DNA of 64,000 nt from Planctomycetota bacterium (GTDB lineage Bacteria; Planctomycetota; Planctomycetia; Planctomycetales; Planctomycetaceae): assembly GCA_030836185.1 (NCBI GenBank), contig JAURQH010000071.1:1-64000 (forward strand), given 5' to 3'. Both the position numbers and the translations under genes were made by a program. Numbering within the stretch: the first letter of the stretch is position 1; each line of letters begins with the position of its first letter. The notes under the pieces were generated by a model. The model saw only the letters and a program-made list of their open reading frames with translations, was not told the origin of the DNA and searched no databases. Of the stretch, positions 26,592 to 36,024 are shown piece by piece.

Positions 26592-27496
26592 CGGGCAGGA
26601 TCAATGGGCTCCAGTCCCTCCAAAGAGGGCAACCCTTCGTTCAAAGTTGCAGGACGGCGACTCTTTGGAAGAGAGGGCATTGTTTTGTCAGGACTTCTTT
26701 TATCTTGTGTCCCACGAAATTCTTCAAGCGTTCTGCGAGCAATAGGTTCGTTCAGTCGAACCCGCTTTGGCACAATAATCCTCGGATCTCGGACTGGTTC
26801 AATCCGTTGAGGAGTCGCAGCAGACGGGGCCTTGTTAACGCCATCATTCTCGTCAAGTTCCGGTTTCACTTCAACAGGCGAATCAATTGTGATGGGATCG
26901 AGTTGTAGCGGAATTTGTTCCTCAATCACTTGAGAAGATTGTAAGTCTTCGGAAAACATTTCTGCGGCAAGAGGTAACTCCTTGGGAGGATTACCTTCCG
27001 ACTGAACGACAGCTTGTGCGGGTATTTTCACAGAACGATTCTTATCGGAGAGAGGGTCGGAACTTGCCACATCCTCGGTAGTGTCGGGAGTGGACACCGT
27101 AGAACCACCAACTTCCGGCTCATTTAAAAATTCGAATTCCGGGTCAAATGTGGGTACAAGGTTCTCGTCAACGGATGCGATTTCCGTCTCGCTGCTCAAT
27201 GTTTCTGATTCCGGGGCAACTTGCTGAGGATGATCGGCAACTGCTGGTAGATCATGGCTTAAGTCGATCTGACCAAGCCTCAACTCGGGTTTGAACTGAT
27301 GTTCGAACTTCTGCAAAGCAGTTGATTGCTGATCGACCACAGAAAGTGAATCCGAGATCTCGCGGTCAAGTGCCTCTACCGACTGTATTTCCGGTAAAGG
27401 ATCCTGAAAGGTCGGTTGTTCGCGAAAATAGAAGGCACTCACAATGCCTACCAGAAGTATACCGAGACCTAACCCGACTTTGGTGTCGTGATTCAT
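26588..27496 (-). CDS. Hypothetical membrane-anchored protein with long acidic Pro/Glu-rich region
   Basis: 302 residues from the ATG at 27496. One N-terminal membrane segment (about 6-22, GLGLGILLVGIVSAFYF) is followed by about 230 low-complexity residues rich in E, D, P, S and V. A short basic tail ends PDKTMPSLPKSRRPATLNEG and LPSLEGLEPIDPAR. The topology (short cytoplasmic N-terminus, long disordered extension) resembles cell-envelope spacer or scaffold proteins. No enzymatic motif is present. Its stop overlaps that of the convergent gene at 26591. There is no clear operon partner; glgB ends 199 bp upstream on the same strand. Confidence 0.7.
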   Translation of the reverse strand: MNHDTKVGLGLGILLVGIVSAFYFREQPTFQDPLPEIQSVEALDREISDSLSVVDQQSTALQKFEHQFKPELRLGQIDLSHDLPAVADHPQQVAPESETLSSETEIASVDENLVPTFDPEFEFLNEPEVGGSTVSTPDTTEDVASSDPLSDKNRSVKIPAQAVVQSEGNPPKELPLAAEMFSEDLQSSQVIEEQIPLQLDPITIDSPVEVKPELDENDGVNKAPSAATPQRIEPVRDPRIIVPKRVRLNEPIARRTLEEFRGTQDKRSPDKTMPSLPKSRRPATLNEGLPSLEGLEPIDPAR

Positions 27497-27695
27497 GAGA
27501 ATGTCGCCCAATCACTCGAAAAGGAGTGTGCAATGACATCTCCCTATCGTAATTATGGGCCGACCATCCTGTCGACACAGCACTTGCTATCAAGACAATC
27601 GGATAGCGACGTCTGTTTGGTGAGTGGATCTCTCGATTTGGCCTGAAGCGAACCAATCCGAATCAGATAAGGTTCTGTTAAGCGAGTCATAGCGG

Positions 27696-29705
27696 TTATG
27701 CGGTCGGCGAATATGAGACATCGGAGTCATCATCACCGCTCGTGGCGTTGGAATTGCCCCCACTCACCTTTCGTCCAGACGCGTCAAACTCTCCGGTATC
27801 TTCCTGATCAACTTCGTCATTACTCTCCACTGGTTTGTCGGCATGCTTGAGTACGAGAATTCCCAATGGCGGCAAGAACAAAGACACAGACTGTGGCAAC
27901 CCGTGCATTGCGACGGCTTCGGAAACCACTCCTCCAATATTTCCCAAATTGGACCCACCGTAATGCTCGGAGTCTGAATTCAGCACTTCTTCGTAGAAAC
28001 CTTCCTGAGGCACACCGATGCGATAGTTTCCACGTGGCACTGGCGTGAAATTGCAGATCACTACAACTGTTTCGGAATGATCACGATTTGTTCGTATCCA
28101 AGAGAACACACTATTTTGCCAGTCATCCGCTTGAATCCATTGAAAACACCCAGGCTCACACTCTCCGTCGTACAACGCGGGCTCTGAACGATAGATACGA
28201 TTTAAATCGCCGACGAACCTTCTGAGGCCATCATGGAACATGTGTCCTTCCAGAGCCCAGTCCAACTCCTCATCGTGGTTCCACTCGGTCCATTGCCCCA
28301 GTTCTCCACCCATGAAGAGTAATTTTTTACCAGGGGAGGTGTATTGATAGCCATAAAGCAAACGGAGATTGGCAAATTGCTGCCAATAGTCGCCTGGCAT
28401 CTGCGAGAGCAGGGACTTTTTCCCATGAACGACTTCATCGTGCGAGAGTGGCAAGAGGAAGTTTTCGGTGAATGCGTACATCATGCGGAACGAGAGTTCA
28501 TTTTGATGAAACGAGCGGTGTACCGGATCGTTACGGAGATAGCTGAGGGTGTCATTCATCCACCCCATATCCCATTTCATCGTGAATCCCAGGCCACCGG
28601 TATAAACGGGCCGAGAGACGCCTCCCCAAGAGGTTGACTCTTCCGCAACTGTCAGAATACCGGGAAAGTCTCCGTGCAAATGTGTATTCAATTCCTTCAG
28701 GAACTCAATGGCTCCCAAGTTTTCTCGGCCGCCGTATTTATTGGGAACCCACTCTCCCTCTTCACGGGAATAATCGAGGTACAACATGGAAGCGACAGCA
28801 TCAAATCGCAAACCATCTACGTGGTAGACATCAGCCCAAAAACGGGCACTCGACCACAGAAACTCACGCACCTCGAAGCGGTCATAATTGAAGACCAATG
28901 TTCCCCAGTCGGGATGAGCGCCCTGCTTCGGATCCGCGTGTTCATAACAGGCCGTCCCGTCGAATTGCCCCAGAGAATGTCCATCTCGCGGGAAATGTGC
29001 AGGAACCCAGTCAATCAGCACTCCCAGGCCAGCCTGATGACATAAATCGACAAACTCCATGAAGTCCTGCGGCGTCCCATACCTTGAGGTTGGCGCATAG
29101 AAACCTGTGACCTGATATCCCCACGAACCATCAAATGGATACTCGGTGATTGGCATGAGTTGCAGATGCGTGTAACCCATCTGTTCACAATACTCAATAA
29201 GCTGCGGAGCGAGTTCCTTGTAGCTGAAATAACGCCGACCATCATTGGGTTTTTTCCAGGAACCCAGATGCACTTCATAGACAGAGATCGGTTCGTTGTA
29301 CCAGTCTGCCTGTTGACGATGATTCAACCAGTCCTGATCTTGCCAGGAATAGCCACTCATGTCCCAGACAATCGAACCTGTTTTCGGAGGAGTCTCACAG
29401 TGAAACGCAACTGGATCTGACTTCTCGATAATCTCGCCGGAGTGTGTTTTAATGGCATACTTATAAATGTCACCATGTTTGACACCCGGCACAAACCCAC
29501 TCCACACACCTCGATCCGACGATGAGAGGGGAGTGGCACCGGGAGTCCATTTGTTCTGATTCAACAGAACAGATACCTCAACGGCATTGGGAGCCCACAC
29601 AGAAAATTTCGTCCCGGACTTTGCGTTATCCGTGATAAGATGAGCGCCTAAATCACGATAACGACTGGTTGCCGATACCGGACCTTCAGAAAATTCGACG
29701 GTCAT
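27696..29705 (-). CDS. glgB: 1,4-alpha-glucan branching enzyme
   Basis: 669 residues. It introduces alpha-1,6 branches into glycogen in the cytoplasm. An N-terminal CBM48 domain (about 25-110; [20 protein letters not shown]) precedes the GH13 barrel: [40 protein letters not shown] (catalytic Asp nucleophile), [16 protein letters not shown] (general acid Glu) and [20 protein letters not shown] (transition-state Asp). The C-terminal beta domain ends [11 protein letters not shown] nonstandard acidic and Ser/Gly-rich tail of about 45 residues ([18 protein letters not shown] and on) follows. No other glg genes are in the window. The ATG is at 29705. Confidence 0.95.
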   Translation of the reverse strand: MTVEFSEGPVSATSRYRDLGAHLITDNAKSGTKFSVWAPNAVEVSVLLNQNKWTPGATPLSSSDRGVWSGFVPGVKHGDIYKYAIKTHSGEIIEKSDPVAFHCETPPKTGSIVWDMSGYSWQDQDWLNHRQQADWYNEPISVYEVHLGSWKKPNDGRRYFSYKELAPQLIEYCEQMGYTHLQLMPITEYPFDGSWGYQVTGFYAPTSRYGTPQDFMEFVDLCHQAGLGVLIDWVPAHFPRDGHSLGQFDGTACYEHADPKQGAHPDWGTLVFNYDRFEVREFLWSSARFWADVYHVDGLRFDAVASMLYLDYSREEGEWVPNKYGGRENLGAIEFLKELNTHLHGDFPGILTVAEESTSWGGVSRPVYTGGLGFTMKWDMGWMNDTLSYLRNDPVHRSFHQNELSFRMMYAFTENFLLPLSHDEVVHGKKSLLSQMPGDYWQQFANLRLLYGYQYTSPGKKLLFMGGELGQWTEWNHDEELDWALEGHMFHDGLRRFVGDLNRIYRSEPALYDGECEPGCFQWIQADDWQNSVFSWIRTNRDHSETVVVICNFTPVPRGNYRIGVPQEGFYEEVLNSDSEHYGGSNLGNIGGVVSEAVAMHGLPQSVSLFLPPLGILVLKHADKPVESNDEVDQEDTGEFDASGRKVSGGNSNATSGDDDSDVSYSPTA

Positions 29706-29807
29706 AGGTAATCCTGTTAGGTAATCTTGGAGAAACCTATGTGCCAGCGATCAACGCAGGCTGACACCAAGCAACTCGCTTAACGATACGGGCTAGCAAT
29801 CACCCTA

Positions 29808-29837
29808 TAGATAAAGCATTTTGAAAGAAAACGTCAA
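29808..29837 (-). promoter_or_regulatory. Candidate sigma-70 promoter of glgB
   Basis: TTGACG (29837-29832) is followed after 18 bp by TATCTA (29813-29808) inside a TTATCTATAG run, about 100 bp before the glgB ATG. The -35 is good and the -10 is weak. It lies in the gap between the ATPase gene and glgB, where a promoter is needed. Confidence 0.35.
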
Positions 29838-29872
29838 CGGCTGATACCCCAGAGAAACCCGCAAACAGACGA

Positions 29873-31531
29873 TTATCCACGCCGACGCCGTAAATCCCGA
29901 AACAGATTGCGATAACGGGGCTGTGGTTCACTCTGGGGGAGATCTAGTTCAAAAGTGGGGCGAACCTTGCAAATGTCAGGAATCGCTTCCGGTTCTATCA
30001 CATCGTATTCGTGCGCAAACTCCTCATCTTTGACCTCCAAAGTGCCTTCCACTTCCTTTTCAGCAACCTTCTCGACTTCATCCGTGATGATCCGCCGCAC
30101 CTCTTCCAAGAGTGCTGTCGAGGATTCAGGCGAAGAAACCCGGTCGTCAGCGGGAAACGCTCCTGTTGGCAGATCGTTTGCAAAAATATCAACGGGGTTG
30201 AAGCTGGACTGTAGATATTCACTACTCTTGTCAGCCGACACCAAATCGCTGTTTTCTGGCGAGTTTTCTGCCGACGCAGACTTCGCAACGTGAGATGGCT
30301 CTAATTGATCGCTTTCCATAAGCTCTACCAAATCTTGCACATCTTGATGAATAACCTCTTCATGATCAACAAAATCGCCCATAACCGCTTCCTGTCTTTC
30401 CGACACACTTGGATGACTCTCTTCTCTCAGACTATTCTGAGGTGTGTTTTGCGAAAGATCAAGAACCGATTCCTGGGAAGGGATCGACTCCATTGATTCA
30501 TCGGCTCCTCCGAGCCGACCATCAGAATCTTCTTCCTCACCCCCAAACTCTGCCACAGCGTACTCAACCCCCGCTTCTTCCGCTTCTGACTTCAAATCCG
30601 GGATGGAATGGTGCGGCTTGAGTTCCTTGATGATCGCCGCATCAACACGACTGGATGACGCTGGCCCTTCTTCTGCATTGTTGGCATTCGAGGCAGAGGA
30701 CGCATCATCAGGCCAGGCATTCCACTGCAATGGCAAGTGCCTGACATCTTCGTAAGCCTCACGAACACAATCTTTATCGACAACTTCAGCATGCCTGTTC
30801 ATGGCGATTCGAACGGCTGTCTCCGCGATGCGGTTGAGGCAACGTGGCACACCATCGCTGAGATGCGTCATCATCTCGACAGCATCCTCAGCCATAATCG
30901 CTTCGATGTCATTGCCCGCCCAAGAGACTCTTCCGGCCAAGTAATCGGCGCTTTCGGCCCTTGTCAGACTTTCAAGAATCTGATGGGTCCGCACCTGCTG
31001 ACTCAAGCCCGACAGACTTCGTCGTGTCATCAATTCTTCCAACTCTAACTGCCCTGACAACAACACCTGCAGGCTCACGGAATGACTTTGAGACAAAACC
31101 TGAAGCTCCTGCAACATGGACTCATCCATATCCTGAGCACCGTCAATTATTAACAGTAGCCGGGATCCATCATCAGCAAGATCACGAAAGACTCCTCCCA
31201 ATTCGAGACGGAGTTCGTCTTCATCCAAGCCTGCATAATTGCAATTTAACTGAAAAAGCACTGCCTTCAGAAACGAGAGTGCATTGGGAAAGTTGCCATG
31301 TGGTAAAAGAATGACCTTAATCGTCTCTTCATATTCTGCCATCAGACGATGACACAATAATGTTTTCCCCAAGCCGGCTATTCCCGTCAGCATTCCAAAG
31401 CCTTCTCCCTGTTCAACCCACTCTCTCAAGCCTTTGATTGCCTGATCATGGATCGGAAGAGGGATGAAGCAGTCCACATCGGGAACTGAAGAAAACGGCT
31501 TGTTTTCGAATTGAAACGGGGACTCTGACAT
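29873..31531 (-). CDS. ExeA/GspA-type AAA ATPase with long acidic C-terminal extension
   Basis: 552 residues from the ATG at 31531 (MSESPFQF, the usual beginning of this family). An upstream start at 31573 adds only a poor leader. The AAA module (about 35-265) shows Walker A MLTGIAGLGKTLLCHRL, Walker B SRLLLIIDGAQDM and the sensor-type region LLSGQLELEELM, as in ExeA, GspA and Mu-B/TniB-related ATPases. About 290-535 are a highly acidic, Ser/Glu-rich region without fold motifs. The C-terminus becomes basic (YRNLFRDLRRRRG). ExeA helps insert the type II secretin through peptidoglycan, but it normally carries a periplasmic peptidoglycan-binding domain, which is absent here, and no gsp genes are near. 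The role is open. Confidence 0.8.
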   Translation of the reverse strand: MSESPFQFENKPFSSVPDVDCFIPLPIHDQAIKGLREWVEQGEGFGMLTGIAGLGKTLLCHRLMAEYEETIKVILLPHGNFPNALSFLKAVLFQLNCNYAGLDEDELRLELGGVFRDLADDGSRLLLIIDGAQDMDESMLQELQVLSQSHSVSLQVLLSGQLELEELMTRRSLSGLSQQVRTHQILESLTRAESADYLAGRVSWAGNDIEAIMAEDAVEMMTHLSDGVPRCLNRIAETAVRIAMNRHAEVVDKDCVREAYEDVRHLPLQWNAWPDDASSASNANNAEEGPASSSRVDAAIIKELKPHHSIPDLKSEAEEAGVEYAVAEFGGEEEDSDGRLGGADESMESIPSQESVLDLSQNTPQNSLREESHPSVSERQEAVMGDFVDHEEVIHQDVQDLVELMESDQLEPSHVAKSASAENSPENSDLVSADKSSEYLQSSFNPVDIFANDLPTGAFPADDRVSSPESSTALLEEVRRIITDEVEKVAEKEVEGTLEVKDEEFAHEYDVIEPEAIPDICKVRPTFELDLPQSEPQPRYRNLFRDLRRRRG

Positions 31532-32041
31532 CAGTGGCTCACTTCCCTGTGCGCGAACTTGAACTCTCAGCAACGAGATTGCCTGCTATTAGGATCGATC
31601 ATCAAGACCGGATTCTTGAAGCAGATCGGATTGACTCATTTAGGCGGCACAACCGTCACATTCTGACATTTCCAGCCATCCAAAGAATGTTCGAATTTCA
31701 ATCTGTGATTCAAAAGACCATCCGTGACCGATCAGTCGGAATAACGATTCGAGGTCGAATTGGCTAAGATTGACCCAAAGAGAAGTAATTCATGCTCTCA
31801 TTCGGCCAGAAGACTCATATTCACGGTATCCTCTTTCGTCAAAAGCACTTAGGCAACAAGGCTCCTGCGAACCGTACCTTCTTCCCCATTGTCGGGAAAA
31901 TGTCTCGAATCCGAAAATCTCGGCGAGACACAGCTTTCATACCCCGAAATTCGGGGATAAAATAAATGACGGACGTTCTGTCGCTCTGGTGAGCGAAGAC
32001 ACGAGGTCATTTTGGAACAGACCCGAGGCATCGAAAACATC
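31532..32041. other. Divergent intergenic region upstream of phoH
   Basis: About 510 bp between two divergent genes. Short open frames exist on the plus strand (77 codons from a GTG at 31534, and 58 codons rich in Lys/Arg from an ATG at 31792). Neither has a convincing ribosome site or family resemblance. Promoters for both flanking genes must be here, but no hexamer pair was strong enough to list. Confidence 0.4.
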
Positions 32042-32977
32042 ATGACAGAGGCGATCATTTCGTTCGACAACCAGGACCAGCTACGAACTCTCTTCGGGTC
32101 GCGGGATCGCTACTTGAAGCAAGTGAAGGAAAATGTTGGTATTGAGGTGGTCATTCGCAACGGCCAACTCAAACTGTCAGGCAACAAAAATGAAGTTGCT
32201 CGCGGTGTCGAGATTTTTCAGGAATTGCAAGCGATCGTCAAAAAACACGGCCATCTGGAAGATACTGAAGTGCGCGAAATTCTCGAAGGACCGCGTTACG
32301 ATGCAGCCCCCGCTTCTCGAATTAAACTGTCAGAAAATGCTCGCTCAATCGAACCCCGAACAGAGGGACAAGCCGTCTATCTGGATGCGATTAGGAATAA
32401 TGAAATCATCGTCTGCACAGGACCAGCAGGAAGCGGTAAAACATACCTGGCTGTTGCAAAGGCGATTGAAGCAATTCGACGAGAAGAAGTCCGCCGCATT
32501 GTACTGGTACGCCCAGCGGTAGAAGCGGGTGAGAAGCTTGGATTTCTTCCAGGAGATATGTTGGCGAAAGTCAATCCTTATGTTCGCCCACTCTTGGACG
32601 CCCTGAATGATATGCTCGACTTCGAGACAGTGCGAAAATATATGGAAAATGATGTAATCGAAATCGCACCGTTAGCATTTATGCGAGGACGCACACTCAA
32701 CCACACATTTATGATCCTGGACGAAGCCCAAAACACAACTGTCACACAGATGAAAATGTTCCTGACCCGAATGGGGATGGGGTCAAAAATTATTATCACT
32801 GGGGACACAACGCAAAATGACCTGCCACCTCATGTCACCTGCGGACTCACGGATGCCGCGACTCGATTACAAGGAATCCCCGATGTAGGGCTGGTGAAGC
32901 TCAGTGGTGAGGATATTATCCGCAATCGACTGGTTCGCGACATCGTGAAAGCCTACGATGATGAAGGAACAGCATGA
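32042..32977 (+). CDS. phoH: PhoH-family ATPase
   Basis: 311 residues from the ATG at 32042 (a TTG at 32012 extends it by ten). An N-terminal KH-like region (about 10-100) precedes the PhoH ATPase core. Walker A is ETIVCTGPAGSGKTYLAVAK-like, here IIVCTGPAGSGKTYLAVAKA. Further motifs are IVLVRPAVEAGEKLGFLPGD, IEIAPLAFMRGRTLNHTFMI, LDEAQNTTVTQMKMFLTRMG (Walker B) and IITGDTTQNDLP. The family is an RNA-associated ATPase/helicase group, often paired with ybeY in ribosome or RNA maturation; the precise job is unsettled. It opens the phoH-pgpH-ybeY-corC cluster, a gene order conserved across many phyla. Confidence 0.93.
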   Translation: MTEAIISFDNQDQLRTLFGSRDRYLKQVKENVGIEVVIRNGQLKLSGNKNEVARGVEIFQELQAIVKKHGHLEDTEVREILEGPRYDAAPASRIKLSENARSIEPRTEGQAVYLDAIRNNEIIVCTGPAGSGKTYLAVAKAIEAIRREEVRRIVLVRPAVEAGEKLGFLPGDMLAKVNPYVRPLLDALNDMLDFETVRKYMENDVIEIAPLAFMRGRTLNHTFMILDEAQNTTVTQMKMFLTRMGMGSKIIITGDTTQNDLPPHVTCGLTDAATRLQGIPDVGLVKLSGEDIIRNRLVRDIVKAYDDEGTA

Positions 32978-33106
32978 TAATTTTCTCACTGCTCTATTTT
33001 GCTGTCGAAATCCCCATGACCAATTCATAGAACCAAGCTGACAACAAGAAACTTTTTTCTTTCTTTCCTGACACGTCCGAGGCGGTTAACGCCCGGCAGA
33101 ACATCC

Positions 33107-35458
33107 ATGTCTCTTTTCAGCCATAAACGATCGCGGTCTTCTAAAGCGGCTTCCATGCGCGAAGCATCAAAGCTCTCGACACGGATGGAGATCGCGCTCA
33201 AAGATCGACGAATACTGAGCAAGCTGGCTCTAACGCTATTCACATTGCTCGGTTTGCTCTTAGTCGTCGAAGGATGGCACACACCATTTCCATATCGCTT
33301 AGGGGACCATGTTCCACACGGAATCATTGCCCGCACACAGTTCGCAGAATTCGACAGTTACAAAACAGAGCAACTCCGACGACAAAAGTCCGATGAAGTT
33401 CCTTATGTCTTTCGCACTGGCATTTTTCCGATCAAGTCGCTTTCCGCACGTCTTCGTAGCTATCTAACTGACATTGCTTCGGAAACGTCATACAACAATC
33501 TCGAGCCAGAAACTCAGGAAGCTTTTGAACTCACTCTCACTGCGAATGGTTCTAATAACGTCGAGCAACGCGACCTCTCGCTGGAAGAAGAATTCCAAAC
33601 CATCAAAGCCACACTCGATTCGACGGGATTCAGTATCAGCAGTCGAATTGACGAAACAGTCTCCGATTTTGAATCGTTACTAGCTCCCCTCGAATCCACC
33701 GGATTACTCGACCAAGCCGAACTCGACCGGCACGACATACCCATTGACGCTTCCCTCGCGATTCTTCCTCAAGTTGAAAACGGAGTTGACGAAGAACTTC
33801 CTCCGCTCAGCGAACTTCAAAGCCAAATCAAGTCACCAGTGGACGTTTTACTGACCGAACAGTTATCAGAGTCGGGAAGAATTGGTCGCTCTTGGAACTC
33901 CTATCCCAACCTCGAACCATTGAAAATCGCCTTAACGCGCTGGTTGATGGCCCAAGCTCCCGCATCCCTGTTTTATGATGGTAACACAACACAAAAATAT
34001 CGATCACTTGCTCGAGAATCTGTTGAAAATCAAGGAACCACTTACGAACAAGGGTCCGAATTGGTTGTACCGGGATCGGTCCTCAAGGACACAGACCTTT
34101 CCCTGTTACGGTATGAATTCGAGAAATTTGAATCCGAGATCGGAACAGAGCGTCATATCATTCGTGCTGGCACAGTTTTGGCCATGTTCTGTGTCTTGGC
34201 AATCCTGTTCTCTTATTACCTCAAGAACACAGAAATCCAGCTTTTACAGAGTTTTTCCCGACTGACAATCTATTTGGGTGCCGTGCTTGTGTGTCTGTTT
34301 GTTGCTCGCCAACTCTCTTACGATCCTTGGCGGGCAGAAATCATTCCGGTATTGGTCCTAACGATGGTAATTGCCATCGCATTTAACCAAGTTCTTGCCA
34401 GCCTCACGGCGTTTCTCGTCTCGATGATTCTGACACTTTCAACGGTTCAGGATATCGGGCATTTTGTCATCGTCGTCACAGTAACCGTCTCCGCGGCAAT
34501 TGCGTTGAAATCAGTCCCCTCACGTTCAACATTGATTAAAGTCGGCTTCATGTGCAGCATCGCCTTCTTTAGCGTCACTTGGGGCATTAATGTATTGCAA
34601 AGCCAGGCAGTGACCGATGTCTTCACAGATATCGAGCTTTTGAAGGCTTCTCTCCGCGGTGCAGGCTGGTGCCTGGTCGCCGGTTATCTCGTCGCAGGCA
34701 GTTTGCCATTTGTTGAATCCGCGTTTGGAACAGTCACCGATATCTCACTACTTGAGATGAGTGACATCTCGCACCCACTGCTACAAGAACTGGTCCGCAG
34801 TGCGCCGGGAACTTACAATCACTCCATCGCAGTCGCCACTATCGGCGAAGCCGCCGCGGATGCCATTGGAGCCAATGGATTGTTGGTCCGTGTGGGCGCC
34901 TATTTCCACGATGTCGGAAAGATGATCAAACCCGAATACTTCATTGAAAACATGTCTGGAGATCAAAAATCTCGACACGAGAGTTTGAACCCCGCAATGT
35001 CAACGCTGATTATTATCGGCCATGTCAAAGATGGTGTTGATCTTGCCCATCAACACCACCTGCCTCACGCCATCATTGATTTTGTTGAACAGCACCACGG
35101 AACAACTTTGGTTGAGTACTTCTTTCGTGAAGCCGAAAAAGTAGCCCAGGAAGAAGAGACTGGCACCGTCGAAGAGGCCGCATTCCGATACCCGGGACCA
35201 AAACCGCAATCCAAAGAAGCCGCGGTCATGATGCTTGCTGATGCTTGCGAAAGCGCAAGCCGAACATTAGTCGAACCGACCGCCAAGCGAATCGAATCTT
35301 TGGTGGATGCCTTGGCAATGAAGCGACTGCTGGATGGACAATTTGAAGACAGCACACTCACGTTGACCGAATTGAACACCGTCAAAGACACTTTGACGAA
35401 GTCATTGATCGCGATTTACCACGGACGCGTCAAATACCCCGATCAAAAGTCGGCATGA
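33107..35458 (+). CDS. PgpH-like 7TM-HD membrane protein (cyclic-di-AMP phosphodiesterase family)
   Basis: 783 residues. A basic cytoplasmic N-terminus and one membrane helix (about 45-62, LALTLFTLLGLLLVVEGW) precede an extracytoplasmic 7TMR-HDED domain (about 65-345; SDEVPYVFRTGIFP; LVVPGSVLKDTDLSLL). Seven membrane helices (about 355-550) follow, then a cytoplasmic HD domain (about 560-700) with SAPGTYNHSIAVATIGEAAA, VGAYFHDVGKMIKPEYFIEN and a DFVEQHHGTTLVEYFF segment. In Listeria and others this architecture is PgpH, which hydrolyses c-di-AMP. Whether this organism makes c-di-AMP cannot be told from the window. It starts 130 bp after phoH. Its final TGA overlaps the ybeY ATG, so the two are translationally coupled. 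Confidence 0.9.
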   Translation: MSLFSHKRSRSSKAASMREASKLSTRMEIALKDRRILSKLALTLFTLLGLLLVVEGWHTPFPYRLGDHVPHGIIARTQFAEFDSYKTEQLRRQKSDEVPYVFRTGIFPIKSLSARLRSYLTDIASETSYNNLEPETQEAFELTLTANGSNNVEQRDLSLEEEFQTIKATLDSTGFSISSRIDETVSDFESLLAPLESTGLLDQAELDRHDIPIDASLAILPQVENGVDEELPPLSELQSQIKSPVDVLLTEQLSESGRIGRSWNSYPNLEPLKIALTRWLMAQAPASLFYDGNTTQKYRSLARESVENQGTTYEQGSELVVPGSVLKDTDLSLLRYEFEKFESEIGTERHIIRAGTVLAMFCVLAILFSYYLKNTEIQLLQSFSRLTIYLGAVLVCLFVARQLSYDPWRAEIIPVLVLTMVIAIAFNQVLASLTAFLVSMILTLSTVQDIGHFVIVVTVTVSAAIALKSVPSRSTLIKVGFMCSIAFFSVTWGINVLQSQAVTDVFTDIELLKASLRGAGWCLVAGYLVAGSLPFVESAFGTVTDISLLEMSDISHPLLQELVRSAPGTYNHSIAVATIGEAAADAIGANGLLVRVGAYFHDVGKMIKPEYFIENMSGDQKSRHESLNPAMSTLIIIGHVKDGVDLAHQHHLPHAIIDFVEQHHGTTLVEYFFREAEKVAQEEETGTVEEAAFRYPGPKPQSKEAAVMMLADACESASRTLVEPTAKRIESLVDALAMKRLLDGQFEDSTLTLTELNTVKDTLTKSLIAIYHGRVKYPDQKSA

Positions 35459-36024
35459 GGACCATTGACGAGATGTACGAGATCGAGGTGACTGATCGAC
35501 AATCCCAAACGGCTTTGGATGTTGACTCTCTAATACAGGTGACGAAACATTTACTCTCAGCCGAGCAGGTCAAGTCTGCAAAAATCAGCTTGGTTTTTGT
35601 CGATGATCCCGAAATCCATCAAATCAACCGGGATTACCTCCAACATGATTACCCAACCGATGTGATCAGCTTTCTACTGAATGAGAGACAAGTTGAGAAT
35701 CTTCCCAACTCAACAGAGATTCCCCGAGGTCGAAATCAGGTTGTCGAGGGGGAAGTAGTCGTGAGTACCGAAACCGCTCAACGCGAGTCAGAAAATTACA
35801 ATTGGAGTCCTGAAGAGGAAACGGTACTATACGTCATCCACGGCCTGCTACACTTGGCAGGCTACGACGATCTGACCGACGCAGAGCGCACTCATATGCG
35901 TCGGCGAGAACGTGATATTATGAAACTATGTGGCATGGAGCCTCCTCAATCCGAAATGGACGAACCTCCCGGAGAATCGCCCCCTACTGAACTTCCCCTC
36001 AACCAGAAGGGGAAATGTTTGTGA
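35455..36024 (+). CDS. ybeY: Endoribonuclease YbeY (16S rRNA 3'-end maturation)
   Basis: 189 residues; the family averages about 155, the excess being a Pro/Glu-rich C-terminal tail (SEMDEPPGESPPTELPLN). YbeY is a zinc-dependent single-strand RNase for 16S processing and ribosome quality control. The signature metal site HGLLHLAGYDDLTDAER (H-x3-H-x5, about 131-147) is complete, and the HDYPTDVISFLLNE strand precedes it. The ATG at 35455 overlaps the stop of the upstream gene by four bases (ATGA). The downstream gene starts 10 bp inside its end. This tight packing indicates one transcript. Confidence 0.93.
   Translation: MRTIDEMYEIEVTDRQSQTALDVDSLIQVTKHLLSAEQVKSAKISLVFVDDPEIHQINRDYLQHDYPTDVISFLLNERQVENLPNSTEIPRGRNQVVEGEVVVSTETAQRESENYNWSPEEETVLYVIHGLLHLAGYDDLTDAERTHMRRRERDIMKLCGMEPPQSEMDEPPGESPPTELPLNQKGKCL

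Noticed and set aside
31534-31767. 77-codon plus-strand frame between the ATPase and phoH
   Set aside because: GTG start without ribosome site, Arg/Ile-rich and unlike any protein I know; kept only as a note in the intergenic entry.
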